A stretch of DNA of 64,000 bases, taken from Bacteroidota bacterium. Its GTDB lineage: Bacteria > Bacteroidota > Bacteroidia > Chitinophagales > Chitinophagaceae. Numbering within the stretch: the first letter of the stretch is position 1; every line of letters begins with the position of its first letter. The stretch spans positions 1 through 64,000 of the forward strand of contig JAEZEI010000003.1 of NCBI GenBank assembly GCA_023417815.1, given 5' to 3'. The notes beneath the pieces were generated by a model. That model saw only the letters and a list, made by a program, of their open reading frames with translations, did not search any database and was not told the origin of the DNA. Made by a program: the position numbers and the translations under genes. Below are positions 33,439 through 41,849 of this stretch, piece by piece.

Positions 33439-34233
33439 ATGTACATAATTCTGAATGGTGAAGCCGTACCTGCGGCACAGGCAGTGATGCCTTATGACAG
33501 TCGCGGATTGCGGTTTGGTGAGGGAATATTTGAGACCATGAAGGTGGAAGATGACCAGGTTGAATTTGAGCAATGGCATTTTGAAAGACTGCAGCAGGGC
33601 ATCGGTCTCCTCCAGCTAAAGGGGTTGCCTGCGATGGACCTGCTGGCATTGCATTGCAGGGAACTGGTGAAGATGAACGGGCATGTCAAGGCACGTGTAA
33701 GGCTTACCGTTAGCGGCGGTGCCGGATCGTTGTTTGATGACCCGGCTGCGCAATACACTATTGAATCATGGGAAATGCAACCGGCAAAGGAAGCGCTTGG
33801 CACCTGCCTTTTTACAGGACTGCCTGTTGAAGCGAATATGCTCTCCCACATAAAGCATAATAATTTCCTGCCCTACATCCTTGCGGCAAAATACGCAAAG
33901 CAGCAAGGGGTGGATGAATGTATCACCGTGAATGGCCAGGGCAATATTTGCGAAGGAACGGTAAGCAATATTTTCCTGGTGAAAGGAAACCTGCTGATCA
34001 CACCTCCTCTTTCAGAAGGTTGCGTAGGAGGGATAATCCGTCGCCATATCGTTGAACAAACACCGCCGGGTTTCTCCGTAGTGCAAAAGCCGGTGACACT
34101 CCCGATGCTTGAAGATGCCGACGAAGTCTTCCTTACCAATTCTGTATATGGCATCCGGCCGGTTGCCCGGTTCCACGATCGCTCCTTTCCCATAACAGTG
34201 ATCGATTCCATAAAAAAAGCATCAGGGCTATGA
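33439..34233 (+). CDS. Aminotransferase class IV (aminodeoxychorismate lyase or branched-chain type)
   Basis: A 264-residue PLP enzyme of fold type IV: MYIILNGEAVPAAQAVMPYDSRGLRFGEGIFETMKV at the start, the PLP lysine in SHIKHNNFLPYILAAK, and CITVNGQGNICEGTVSNIFLVKG. The short length and RGLRFGEGIFET are more like PabC (folate synthesis) than IlvE, but the two cannot be separated by eye. Its stop overlaps the photolyase start by 4 bp (ATGA). Folate is one of the two antenna chromophores known in photolyases, which makes the pairing suggestive. Confidence 0.9.
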   Translation: MYIILNGEAVPAAQAVMPYDSRGLRFGEGIFETMKVEDDQVEFEQWHFERLQQGIGLLQLKGLPAMDLLALHCRELVKMNGHVKARVRLTVSGGAGSLFDDPAAQYTIESWEMQPAKEALGTCLFTGLPVEANMLSHIKHNNFLPYILAAKYAKQQGVDECITVNGQGNICEGTVSNIFLVKGNLLITPPLSEGCVGGIIRRHIVEQTPPGFSVVQKPVTLPMLEDADEVFLTNSVYGIRPVARFHDRSFPITVIDSIKKASGL

Positions 34234-35510
34234 GGTGCATCATGTGGTTTCGCAGGGACCTCAGGCTGCACGACAACCATGCCTTATCGTTAGCCCTTGC
34301 AAAAGGAAATGTGATGCCGGTGTTCATCTTTGATACCGGGATCATCCGCCTCCTCGAAAAGGATGATCAGCGCGTGGGGTTCATTCATAGTGAAATAACC
34401 AGGCTGCACGAAGAACTGGTTGCAATGGGCAGCGCGTTGATGGTGTTTCATGGCAGCCCGGTGGATATTTTCAGTGACCTGTTGAAAAAATACCGTGTGG
34501 ATGCGGTGTACTGCAATAATGATCATGAACCCTACACCATAAAAAGAGACAACGAGGTGGAGGCAATATGCAGCGCCAACAGAACTGCATTCATCGCAGT
34601 AAAGGATCATCTCATCTTTGAAAGGAACGATATACTGAAGCCTGACGGAAAACCCTATACCGTATTCACTCCCTACAGCAGGAAATGGAAAGCATTGCTA
34701 AAGGAAACTCCGTTAACCTCCTATGAAAATGGACAAGGCTACCTGCAGATGGACCCGGCCCCGTTACCTTCCCTTGCATCCCTTGGCTTTGATGTACCCC
34801 GGGTTGCATTTCCTTCAAGTGAAATTTCTGACGGTCTTATCCGTCGGTACGCGGCTCAAAGGGATCAGCCTGGTGCCGGCAGTACATCCCGCTTAGGCAT
34901 TCACCTCAGGTTCGGTACAGTAAGCATCCGGGAAGTGGTGGGCAAGGCTCTTTCTTCCGATGTTTTTTTGAATGAACTGATCTGGAGGGAATTCTTCCAG
35001 GCTATCTTATGGCACTTTCCACACGTGGTGGATCATGCCTTTCGTGCTGCCTATGATAATATTGAATGGCGGAATAATGAGAACGAGTTTGAGCGATGGT
35101 GTAACGGCGCCACGGGTTATCCCTTAGTGGATGCGGGAATGCGCGAGCTTAACGAAACAGGGTTCATGCATAACAGGGTGAGGATGGTCGCTGCCTCATT
35201 TTTGTGCAAGCACCTGCTTATCGACTGGCGATGGGGAGAATCCTATTTCGCAGCGAAGCTGCTGGATTACGAACTTGCATCAAACAATGGTAACTGGCAG
35301 TGGGCGGCAGGTTCCGGATGTGATGCCGCGCCTTATTTCAGGATATTCAATCCTGCATTGCAGGCAAAGAAATTCGACCCGGGATCTGTTTACATACGGC
35401 GATGGATACCCGAAATTGACAATGACTATCCCCCGCCGGTGGTTGAACACGAATTTGCCAGGAAACGCTGCCTTGAAGTTTATTCGAAGGCATTGAAGCA
35501 ACACGGGTAG
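34230..35510 (+). CDS. phr: Deoxyribodipyrimidine photolyase
   Basis: A 426-residue class I CPD photolyase/cryptochrome. The N-terminal antenna domain has MWFRRDLRLHDNHAL and KDHLIFERNDILKPDGKPYTVFTPYSRKWK. The FAD domain has LNELIWREFFQAILWHFP, GYPLVDAGMRELNETGFMHNRVRMVAASFLCKHLLIDWRWGE and ASNNGNWQWAAGSGCDAAPYFRIFNP, which include the electron-transfer tryptophans and FAD contacts. It repairs UV dimers in DNA with light. Length is close to family norm. It is translationally coupled to the aminotransferase. Confidence 0.95.
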   Translation: MRCIMWFRRDLRLHDNHALSLALAKGNVMPVFIFDTGIIRLLEKDDQRVGFIHSEITRLHEELVAMGSALMVFHGSPVDIFSDLLKKYRVDAVYCNNDHEPYTIKRDNEVEAICSANRTAFIAVKDHLIFERNDILKPDGKPYTVFTPYSRKWKALLKETPLTSYENGQGYLQMDPAPLPSLASLGFDVPRVAFPSSEISDGLIRRYAAQRDQPGAGSTSRLGIHLRFGTVSIREVVGKALSSDVFLNELIWREFFQAILWHFPHVVDHAFRAAYDNIEWRNNENEFERWCNGATGYPLVDAGMRELNETGFMHNRVRMVAASFLCKHLLIDWRWGESYFAAKLLDYELASNNGNWQWAAGSGCDAAPYFRIFNPALQAKKFDPGSVYIRRWIPEIDNDYPPPVVEHEFARKRCLEVYSKALKQHG

Positions 35511-35530
35511 TCATTATGTTCTACCTGTTC

Positions 35531-35605
35531 TTAACTATGTTGTTGTAGCTGCTTTGCTGCACAGCCTCCCAGCGCCACCATTGCAAGGAGGAGTAGTGTT
35601 TTCAT
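35531..35605 (-). CDS. Tiny lipoprotein (entericidin-like size)
   Basis: On the minus strand ATG 35605 opens a 24-residue frame ending at TAA 35531. It reads a complete lipoprotein signal, MKTLLLLAMVALGGC, followed by only nine more residues (CAAKQLQQHS after processing). The lipobox LGGC is ideal. It fills the 221-bp gap between phr and the dipeptidase gene. Either it is a micro-lipoprotein or the leftover start of a lost lipoprotein gene. Confidence 0.4.
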   Translation of the reverse strand: MKTLLLLAMVALGGCAAKQLQQHS

Positions 35606-35731
35606 ATGTTAGCATTTGAAATAGAATGCCGAAAAATGATGCCAGGTGGGGCGGATAAGGGTTTATTGCTTAAAGTTTAATGATTCGCAATATCTTCACC
35701 ATTCAATTTTTTACATCCAAACTATTATATC

Positions 35732-37105
35732 ATGCAGGCATGGAAAGAATACCAGGAAAAGAACAAGGACAGGTTCCTGGATGAATTACTGGCATTGTTA
35801 CGGATACCCAGTGTAAGTGCTAAAAGCGAACATAAGTCCGATATGAGGCAGTGCGCAGAATCAGTGAAGCAGAGACTCCTGGAAGCGGGCGCCGATAAGG
35901 CTGAGATCTATGAGACCGAGGGTCACCCGGTGGTTTATGGCGAGAAGATCATTGACCCGTCTTTACCTACGGTGCTGGTATACGGCCACTACGATGTGCA
36001 GCCCCCAGATCCGCTTGAACTGTGGAACAGCGGGCCTTTTGACCCGGTCATCCGGGACGGGAAGATCTATGCGCGCGGCAGTTGTGACGATAAGGGACAG
36101 TTCTATATGCATGTAAAAGCACTGGAGATCCTTACCCGCACCAATACCCTTGCAAACAATATAAAGTTCTGCATTGAAGGGGAAGAAGAAGTGGGGTCGC
36201 CTAACCTGGGAAAATTCATCCGCGAGCATAAGGAGCTGCTGAAGGCAGACTGTATCCTCATCAGCGACAGCGCAATGATCAGCCTCGATACCCCCAGTAT
36301 TGACATTGGCGTGCGCGGGCTGAGCTACATAGAGGTGGAGGTTACAGGTCCGAACCGTGACCTGCACAGCGGGGTATACGGCGGGGCGGTTGCAAACCCT
36401 ATCACCATCCTGGCGAAAATGATCTCATCATTGCATGATGAGAACAACCATATCACCATCCCGGGATTTTATGACGATGTGGTGGTATCCACTCCTGAGG
36501 AACGCGAGCTGATGGCGAAGGCGCCCTTTGATGAAAATGAATACAAGACCGACCTGGGCGTAAAAGAGCTTTGGGGCGAGAAAGGATACACTACCAACGA
36601 ACGCACGGGCATTCGCCCGACCCTTGAGCTGAACGGCATCTGGGGTGGCTACACCGGTGAAGGCGCAAAAACGGTATTACCATCAAAGGCATTCGCGAAG
36701 ATCTCCGCCAGGCTGGTGCCCAACCAGCAATCGGATAAGATGACCGACCTCATCATAAAACATATTGAAAGCATTGCGCCCCCTTATGTTACAGTGAAGG
36801 CCGAACTGCACCATGGCGGTGAGCCTTATATGACACCGATAGACAGCACGGCATATAAGGCAGCGGCCAAGGCCATGCAGACAACTTTCGGAAAGGAGCC
36901 TATACCGGTACGTGGCGGTGGAAGCATCCCTATCTGCGCATTGTTTGAAAAAGAGTTGGGCATCAAGATCGTATTCATGGGCTTTGGCCTCGACTCCGAC
37001 AACCTGCACAGCCCGAATGAAAAGTTCAACCTGGAGAATTTCTATAAGGGAATTGAAACGATCCCTTATTTCCATAAATACTTCAGCGAAGCCGTGAAGC
37101 AATGA
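35732..37105 (+). CDS. M20-family dipeptidase
   Basis: A 457-residue zinc di-/aminopeptidase. The first metal His is in YGHYDVQPPDP, the bridging Asp in RGSCDDKG, the catalytic Glu pair in CIEGEEEVGSPN, a further ligand in LISDSAM, and the last His in GLDSDNLHSPNEKF. The lid domain is LSYIEVEVTGPNRDLHSGVYGGAVANP. It has no signal peptide, so it is cytoplasmic and cleaves dipeptides. A strong terminator follows 22 bp after the stop. Confidence 0.94.
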   Translation: MQAWKEYQEKNKDRFLDELLALLRIPSVSAKSEHKSDMRQCAESVKQRLLEAGADKAEIYETEGHPVVYGEKIIDPSLPTVLVYGHYDVQPPDPLELWNSGPFDPVIRDGKIYARGSCDDKGQFYMHVKALEILTRTNTLANNIKFCIEGEEEVGSPNLGKFIREHKELLKADCILISDSAMISLDTPSIDIGVRGLSYIEVEVTGPNRDLHSGVYGGAVANPITILAKMISSLHDENNHITIPGFYDDVVVSTPEERELMAKAPFDENEYKTDLGVKELWGEKGYTTNERTGIRPTLELNGIWGGYTGEGAKTVLPSKAFAKISARLVPNQQSDKMTDLIIKHIESIAPPYVTVKAELHHGGEPYMTPIDSTAYKAAAKAMQTTFGKEPIPVRGGGSIPICALFEKELGIKIVFMGFGLDSDNLHSPNEKFNLENFYKGIETIPYFHKYFSEAVKQ

Positions 37106-37127
37106 TCACCGGGAAATATAATATAAA

Positions 37128-37169
37128 AAAGGGTTCACTTCGTATGCAATGCTGCGTTGTGAACCCTTT
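37128..37169. terminator. Terminator hairpin
   Basis: Eleven-bp arms (AAAGGGTTCAC and GTGAACCCTTT) enclose a 20-base centre after the dipeptidase gene. The T-run after the stem is short. The gap 37170-37359 shows nothing else I can name. Confidence 0.65.
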
Positions 37170-37359
37170 CTTACCTTAAATCCCGGGCAATGAACTTTAA
37201 AAACTGCCCCCCGTTGTTAAAAATTTGGGAAAGGTGCCTGCCTATTGTGTTTAAATTTTTTCTCCCTTAAATTTGACCCACGATTGCTTGTCAATTCATC
37301 AGCCTTTGTATTGGTTCGTTAGCTATTTTTAATGTTCCAGTGCAGAGGCTGAGTCTATT

Positions 37360-38130
37360 TTACGCACGGCTGAAGGAATCGAAACGTTGCTGCACCTGGT
37401 CCCAGTTCACCACGTTCCACCAGTTATCTGCATAGTCTGCACGCTTATTCTGGTACTTCAGGTAATAGGCATGTTCCCAAACATCAAGGCCAAGCAGCGG
37501 GAATCCTTTAATATCGCTCACATCCATCAGCGGGTTATCCTGGTTGGGTGTACTGCCTACTTTTAAGGCTTTGGAATTATCCATGTAAAGCCATGCCCAG
37601 CCGCTTCCGAACCTTGTTTTCGCAGCTTCGCTGAATTGTGTCTTGAAATTTGCAAAAGATCCGAAGGTGCTTTCTATGGCCGTTAACAGGGAACCCGTGG
37701 GGCGGTTATCATTCATGCGCGGGCGCATGGTCTTCCAGAAAAGTTCGTGGTTATAATGCCCTCCCGCATTGTTGCGCATCTTGGTACTGTATCGGGAGAT
37801 CCTGGACAATATCCCTTCCACGCCTGCCCCGGTATCAGCGCCTTCGGCAGCTACCGCTTCATTCAGGCTTTTTGCATATCCTGCAGCATGCCTGGTATAA
37901 TGGATCTCCATGGTTTGGGCATCTATCACATTCTCCAGCGCATTGTAGGCATAGGGAAGGGGGCTCTGGCTGAAACCTGTTACAATGCCCGGGGTGGATG
38001 CTGCCTTGCGCGTGGAATTGCATGATTGCAGGAACTGCGACACACCGCTGAAGGCAAGGGTAATTCCAAGGGTACCCTTAGCCGAGTTCAGTAAAAATGA
38101 TCTGCGGCTGCTTACTGGTTTTGTATCCAT
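37360..38130 (-). CDS. Exported Fe/Mn superoxide dismutase with Tat signal
   Basis: A 256-residue SOD with an unusual N-terminal extension: SRRSFLLNSAKGTLGITLAFSGVSQFLQSCN is a twin-arginine signal ending in a lipobox-like LQSC. The catalytic domain follows from about 55: LPYAYNALENVIDAQTMEIHYTRHAAGY (first His), GGHYNHELFWKTM (second His), GSGWAWLYMD, then GLDVWEHAYYLKYQNKRADYADNWWNVVNW with the last Asp and His ligands. It removes superoxide, here probably in the periplasm. Metal choice cannot be read with confidence. Confidence 0.92.
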   Translation of the reverse strand: MDTKPVSSRRSFLLNSAKGTLGITLAFSGVSQFLQSCNSTRKAASTPGIVTGFSQSPLPYAYNALENVIDAQTMEIHYTRHAAGYAKSLNEAVAAEGADTGAGVEGILSRISRYSTKMRNNAGGHYNHELFWKTMRPRMNDNRPTGSLLTAIESTFGSFANFKTQFSEAAKTRFGSGWAWLYMDNSKALKVGSTPNQDNPLMDVSDIKGFPLLGLDVWEHAYYLKYQNKRADYADNWWNVVNWDQVQQRFDSFSRA

Positions 38131-38141
38131 ATGTTGAGATT

Positions 38142-39569
38142 TTATGATGTCTTCCTGAACCGGCCGGCGAAATTCCTGAGCCGCCTGAACGCGCGATAAT
38201 AATATTCCTTATTGAACAACTGGGAATCATGCATGGCCTTGTATGTAAAGAAAATGCCCACAGGTGCCAGGACTGCCACCGAAAGCCATACCCCGTTCGC
38301 CGGTGCTGTAAGATCCTGTTTCACAAATTTTTCTCCAAACATGTTGAGCAGGTGAAAAATGAGGAAGAAAACGATGGCTACCACCAGCGGCATGCCGAGT
38401 CCGCCTTTACGTATAATGGAGCCAAGTGGTGCACCAATGAAGAAGAGGATGAGGCATGCGAGCGACAGTTTGTACTTAATATGCCACTCCATCTTGTGAT
38501 TGCGGATGTCATCGCGCCGTGCCTGGACCTCGCTGGCGCTGAAGCTGAGGGCGCTGTTCACCTCCCGGGCTATCCCCAGGCTCCGCGCCTGCAACAATGA
38601 GGCAAGGCTGTCGCTGATAAAGGGTTCACCCTCCCTCGCCTTACTCGCGGGAGCAGCCTCCCACACGCTGTCCGGTATATTACCGTAATGCATGAACGAA
38701 GTCATGGTTGTTCGCATCCTGCGCACAAGGCTGTCGCGGGTGCTCTGCAGGCTGTCGATATTCCTGTTAAGCTGCCGCGCGCTGAGCATTTTAAAATTGC
38801 GCCTGAAAACGCTGTCGTCGGTGGTCTGCTTCTTCAGTACGCTCAGGTCGAAAAGTTTCTTATAGTTCTTAAAAGCCAGCCGGATATATTCCGTTGACGT
38901 GTCGACAAACACCCCACGCTCCTGGTAGCGATGACCATCCTGGAGGTTGAACTCAAGGAAGTTGCGGTCTTCTGAAACGCTCATGGTGCCGGTCTTTGCC
39001 GTGATCACATTATCCTGGAGGGCATTATTCTGTTCATAGATCAACACATTGCGGATGGTCTTGCCATCCTTGTCCTTTTCCCCGATCTTGATGGAATACC
39101 CTGGAATATGATTGAAGAACACGCCTTCCTTGAGATCAAAGGCCGGCTTTTTGTAATAGATATCGTTGTACAGGGTTACGAATTTGAGTTGGGCATACGG
39201 TATAACATGGTTGGCAAACATGAAGGTTATGCCGCAAAGCATGAGGCTTACGATAATAAGCGGCCGCATGAAACGCAGCAGCGAAATGCCCGACGACTTT
39301 ATGGCCACCAGCTCAAAGGATTCTCCCAGGTTGCCGAAGGTCATGATACTGGAGATCAGGATCGCTATGGGCATGGCCAGGGTGAGGAGGGAAGCGCTTG
39401 CGTACCAGAGGAACTGGCCGATGGTTAACAGGTCGAGACCCTTTCCCACAAGATCGTCGATGTACTTCCACAGGCTTTGCATCATCAGCACGAAAAATGC
39501 AATAAAGAATGTAGCAATGAAAGGCCCGATGAAAGAACGCAGGATAAGCTTGTCAAGTTGTTTTATCAT
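38142..39569 (-). CDS. LptF/LptG-family LPS export permease
   Basis: A 475-residue membrane protein. The N-terminus MIKQLDKLILRSFIGPFIATFFIAFFVLMMQSLWKYIDDLVGKGL matches the first span of YjgP/YjgQ permeases; spans follow near 55-80 and 100-122. A soluble jellyroll-type segment (about 125-370) comes next, then three C-terminal spans (LSLACLILFFIGAPLGSIIRKGGLGMPLV...). LptF/G drive LPS extraction with LptB. ATG 39569 is chosen; the longer frame reaches into the divergent gene. The central insert with RNIDSLQSTRDSLVRRMRT is typical of the long Bacteroidota form. Confidence 0.9.
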   Translation of the reverse strand: MIKQLDKLILRSFIGPFIATFFIAFFVLMMQSLWKYIDDLVGKGLDLLTIGQFLWYASASLLTLAMPIAILISSIMTFGNLGESFELVAIKSSGISLLRFMRPLIIVSLMLCGITFMFANHVIPYAQLKFVTLYNDIYYKKPAFDLKEGVFFNHIPGYSIKIGEKDKDGKTIRNVLIYEQNNALQDNVITAKTGTMSVSEDRNFLEFNLQDGHRYQERGVFVDTSTEYIRLAFKNYKKLFDLSVLKKQTTDDSVFRRNFKMLSARQLNRNIDSLQSTRDSLVRRMRTTMTSFMHYGNIPDSVWEAAPASKAREGEPFISDSLASLLQARSLGIAREVNSALSFSASEVQARRDDIRNHKMEWHIKYKLSLACLILFFIGAPLGSIIRKGGLGMPLVVAIVFFLIFHLLNMFGEKFVKQDLTAPANGVWLSVAVLAPVGIFFTYKAMHDSQLFNKEYYYRAFRRLRNFAGRFRKTS

Positions 39570-39589
39570 TGCACCGGGAGCATAAAGCC

Positions 39590-40165
39590 ATGGTTGATCA
39601 AACAAAAATACTTCTTTCCGCCGATGAACTGGGCATGGTATCAGATACCACATGGCATATCCGGAAGCGGGTCATCCTGCAGAAGGTGGAAAGCATGCTG
39701 GCGGAAATGCCTCTATATATTGACGGGTATTTCAGCAGCATCATGAGCAGGCATAATCCTTACCCTCCTCCCAAGATATCGCGGGGTGATAATTACAATG
39801 GATTACCGTACCTCGTGCTCGACCACCCGAGGATCTTTCAGAAGGATAATATATTCGCGCTCCGTACAATGTTCTGGTGGGGGAAGCAACTTTCAGTAAC
39901 GCTGCACCTCTCAGGATCTTTTAATGAGCTGTATCTCCCTGCTATCAGGGAAAAATTCCGGGATGACCTGTTTATGTGTGCAGCCGGTGAAGAAGAATGG
40001 GATCATGATGTTAACGGCAGGGGTTATGCGAAGCTTGCGCAGCAAGGCCAGCTCCTGGATCGCAGGTTCAATAAGATCGCCACTGCCATGGACATAGCCC
40101 TGGCAAATGATGCGCCTTCATTCTTCAGGGATAGCTACCGTAAGATCGCAGGGATACTTGTTTAA
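39590..40165 (+). CDS. Conserved hypothetical protein
   Basis: A 191-residue soluble protein starting at ATG 39590, 20 bp from the divergent permease start. Features include KILLSADELGMVSDTTWHIRKRVILQKVESML, ISRGDNYNGLPYLVLDHPRIF and ALRTMFWWGKQLSVTLHLSG. It has no signal peptide or membrane span. I think it is a Bacteroidota family without a name. Its stop overlaps the convergent START-domain gene by 4 bp. Confidence 0.7.
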   Translation: MVDQTKILLSADELGMVSDTTWHIRKRVILQKVESMLAEMPLYIDGYFSSIMSRHNPYPPPKISRGDNYNGLPYLVLDHPRIFQKDNIFALRTMFWWGKQLSVTLHLSGSFNELYLPAIREKFRDDLFMCAAGEEEWDHDVNGRGYAKLAQQGQLLDRRFNKIATAMDIALANDAPSFFRDSYRKIAGILV

Positions 40166-40542
40166 CTTCCGATGCGGTGGAACAGGTCTTTCACCTGGTA
40201 TTCCCACAACTGGCTCTGGTCCTTGATCTCCTTTTTATCTGCAAAGTCCTTTATCACCAGGATGGTCTGGTTGGTTACTTCGGAGCGTTCTATTGCGAAT
40301 TCGAAATATTCATCCTTTGCCATGTGCGACCACCTGAAACGCACGTATTTATTTTCTTCCTGGTCAATCAGGTCTGCTTTTTCCTCGGTGCCATTCCATG
40401 AAAAACTGAATACACCGTCTCTTTCATCAACCCGGTCGGCAAACCATTCCTGCAAACCCGCGGGGGTGCTCAGGAATTCGTAAAGGATGCCTGGTGAACA
40501 CCTCACCGGGTACTCCATGCTGTATAAAACCTTTTTACTCAT
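40162..40542 (-). CDS. START-like (SRPBCC/AHSA1-type) domain protein
   Basis: A 126-residue protein of the helix-grip fold: YSMEYPVRCSPGILYEFLSTPAGLQEWFADRV at the start, VFSFSWNGTEEKADLIDQEENKYVRFRW in the sheet, and a C-terminal helix (WEYQVKDLFHRI). This is the Bacteroidota START-like domain family, which binds hydrophobic ligands or acts as a cochaperone-like domain; no ligand can be named. ATG 40542 is the start. Confidence 0.87.
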   Translation of the reverse strand: MSKKVLYSMEYPVRCSPGILYEFLSTPAGLQEWFADRVDERDGVFSFSWNGTEEKADLIDQEENKYVRFRWSHMAKDEYFEFAIERSEVTNQTILVIKDFADKKEIKDQSQLWEYQVKDLFHRIGS

Positions 40543-40770
40543 TATCAGATATTGTTCAGGGATATTGAACGGGTGCAATTATAGAAAAATAATTAACGTG
40601 GCAAAATATTCTTTTCGCCTATATACCAAGGTGTTCCGATATATTGGTCACACTGTGGTAAATTTTTTTGGCGACATATTAGAATTAGTTTAAATTACAA
40701 GAACATTTAACGTTTTTATAACCATAAGAACCTACATAATCTGAATCCGTAAACCCCAAAAAACCGGCTT

Positions 40771-41646
40771 ATGAGTATGCGTCAGCTAAAGATCACAAAG
40801 TCGATTACCAACCGGGAAAGCCAGAGCCTCGAAAAATACCTCCAGGAAATTGGAAAAGTTGAATTGATTAGTCCTGAAGAAGAGGTCCGCCTTGCCATTG
40901 CCATTCGTAAAGGCGACCAGCGTGCCCTGGAAAAACTCACAAAGGCAAACCTGCGTTTCGTGGTATCGGTTGCAAAGCAATACCAGAACCAGGGCCTCAC
41001 GCTTCCCGACCTTATTAATGAAGGAAACCTGGGCCTGATAAAGGCTGCGCAGCGTTTCGATGAAACCCGCGGCTTTAAATTCATATCCTACGCAGTATGG
41101 TGGATCCGCCAAAGCATACTGCAGGCCCTTGCCGAACAATCGAGGATCGTAAGGCTGCCCCTGAACAAGGTGGGACTTACCAACCGTATCAGCAAGGCCT
41201 ATTCCCAGCTCGAACAGGAATTCGAGCGTGAGCCCACCCCTGAGGAACTGGCATTATTCCTCGATATCGATACAGAGGAAGTTGCTGCAACACTGGGCAT
41301 CGCTGCCCGGCATGTCAGCATGGACCAGCCCATTGCAGAAGGAGAGGAAAGTACGCTGATCGATGTTTTGATAAACCATGATGCAGAAAGTACCGATAAT
41401 GATCTTGTGGCCAGGGCCTCGCTGAAAACGGAGATAGAGCGCTCACTAAGCACCCTCACCGAGCGCCAGAAGGATGTGATCCGCTATTTCTTCGGCATAG
41501 GGATCGATCATCCCCTGAGCCTGGAAGATATTGGAGAAAAGTTCTGCTTAACCCGGGAAAGGGTAAGGCAGATAAAAGATAAAGCCATCAATAAACTCCG
41601 CAACACCTCCAGGTGCAAATTGCTGAGGAGTTATCTCGGGACCTGA
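40771..41646 (+). CDS. rpoD: Primary sigma factor RpoD (Bacteroidota short form)
   Basis: A 291-residue sigma-70. Region 1.2 is SITNRESQSLEKYLQEIGKVELISPEEEVRLA, region 2 contains LRFVVSVAKQYQNQGLTLPDLINEGNLGLIKAAQRFDETRGFKFISYAVWWIRQSILQAL, region 3 PLNKVGLTNRISKAYSQLEQEFEREPTPEELA and region 4 FFGIGIDHPLSLEDIGEKFCLTRERVRQIKDKAINKLR. The long region 1.1 is absent, as is normal in this phylum. ATG 40777 (MRQLKITKS) is an equally good start. A strong terminator follows. Confidence 0.95.
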   Translation: MSMRQLKITKSITNRESQSLEKYLQEIGKVELISPEEEVRLAIAIRKGDQRALEKLTKANLRFVVSVAKQYQNQGLTLPDLINEGNLGLIKAAQRFDETRGFKFISYAVWWIRQSILQALAEQSRIVRLPLNKVGLTNRISKAYSQLEQEFEREPTPEELALFLDIDTEEVAATLGIAARHVSMDQPIAEGEESTLIDVLINHDAESTDNDLVARASLKTEIERSLSTLTERQKDVIRYFFGIGIDHPLSLEDIGEKFCLTRERVRQIKDKAINKLRNTSRCKLLRSYLGT

Positions 41647-41668
41647 TAAAACCTTCCTTATAATCTGA

Positions 41669-41693
41669 AGCCTTCCCAACGGAAGGCTTTTTT
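41669..41693 (+). terminator. Terminator of rpoD
   Basis: An 8-bp stem (AGCCTTCC/GGAAGGCT) with loop CAAC is followed by five or more T. Confidence 0.88.
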
Positions 41694-41706
41694 GTTCCGG
41701 TTAAGT

Positions 41707-41749
41707 AAATCAGCGTTCATCAGCGGCCAGATCCGCGCTGATCTGCGGG
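41707..41749. repeat. Dispersed palindromic element (ATCAGCG type)
   Basis: ATCAGCG and CGCTGAT arms face each other across a central CCAGATC, followed by CTGCGGGAAC. The outer part (GATC..GCGGGAA) resembles the start of the two repeats at 46216 and 46386. No coding content. Confidence 0.4.
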
Positions 41750-41849
41750 AACTATTTTAAAACGAAGAGATCATCAGAACCCTGCTCAACCTGCTTATTC
41801 GTTTTAATCACTTAAAAGTTGCAAATTTGCACAACTAAAAGAAGTAAGA

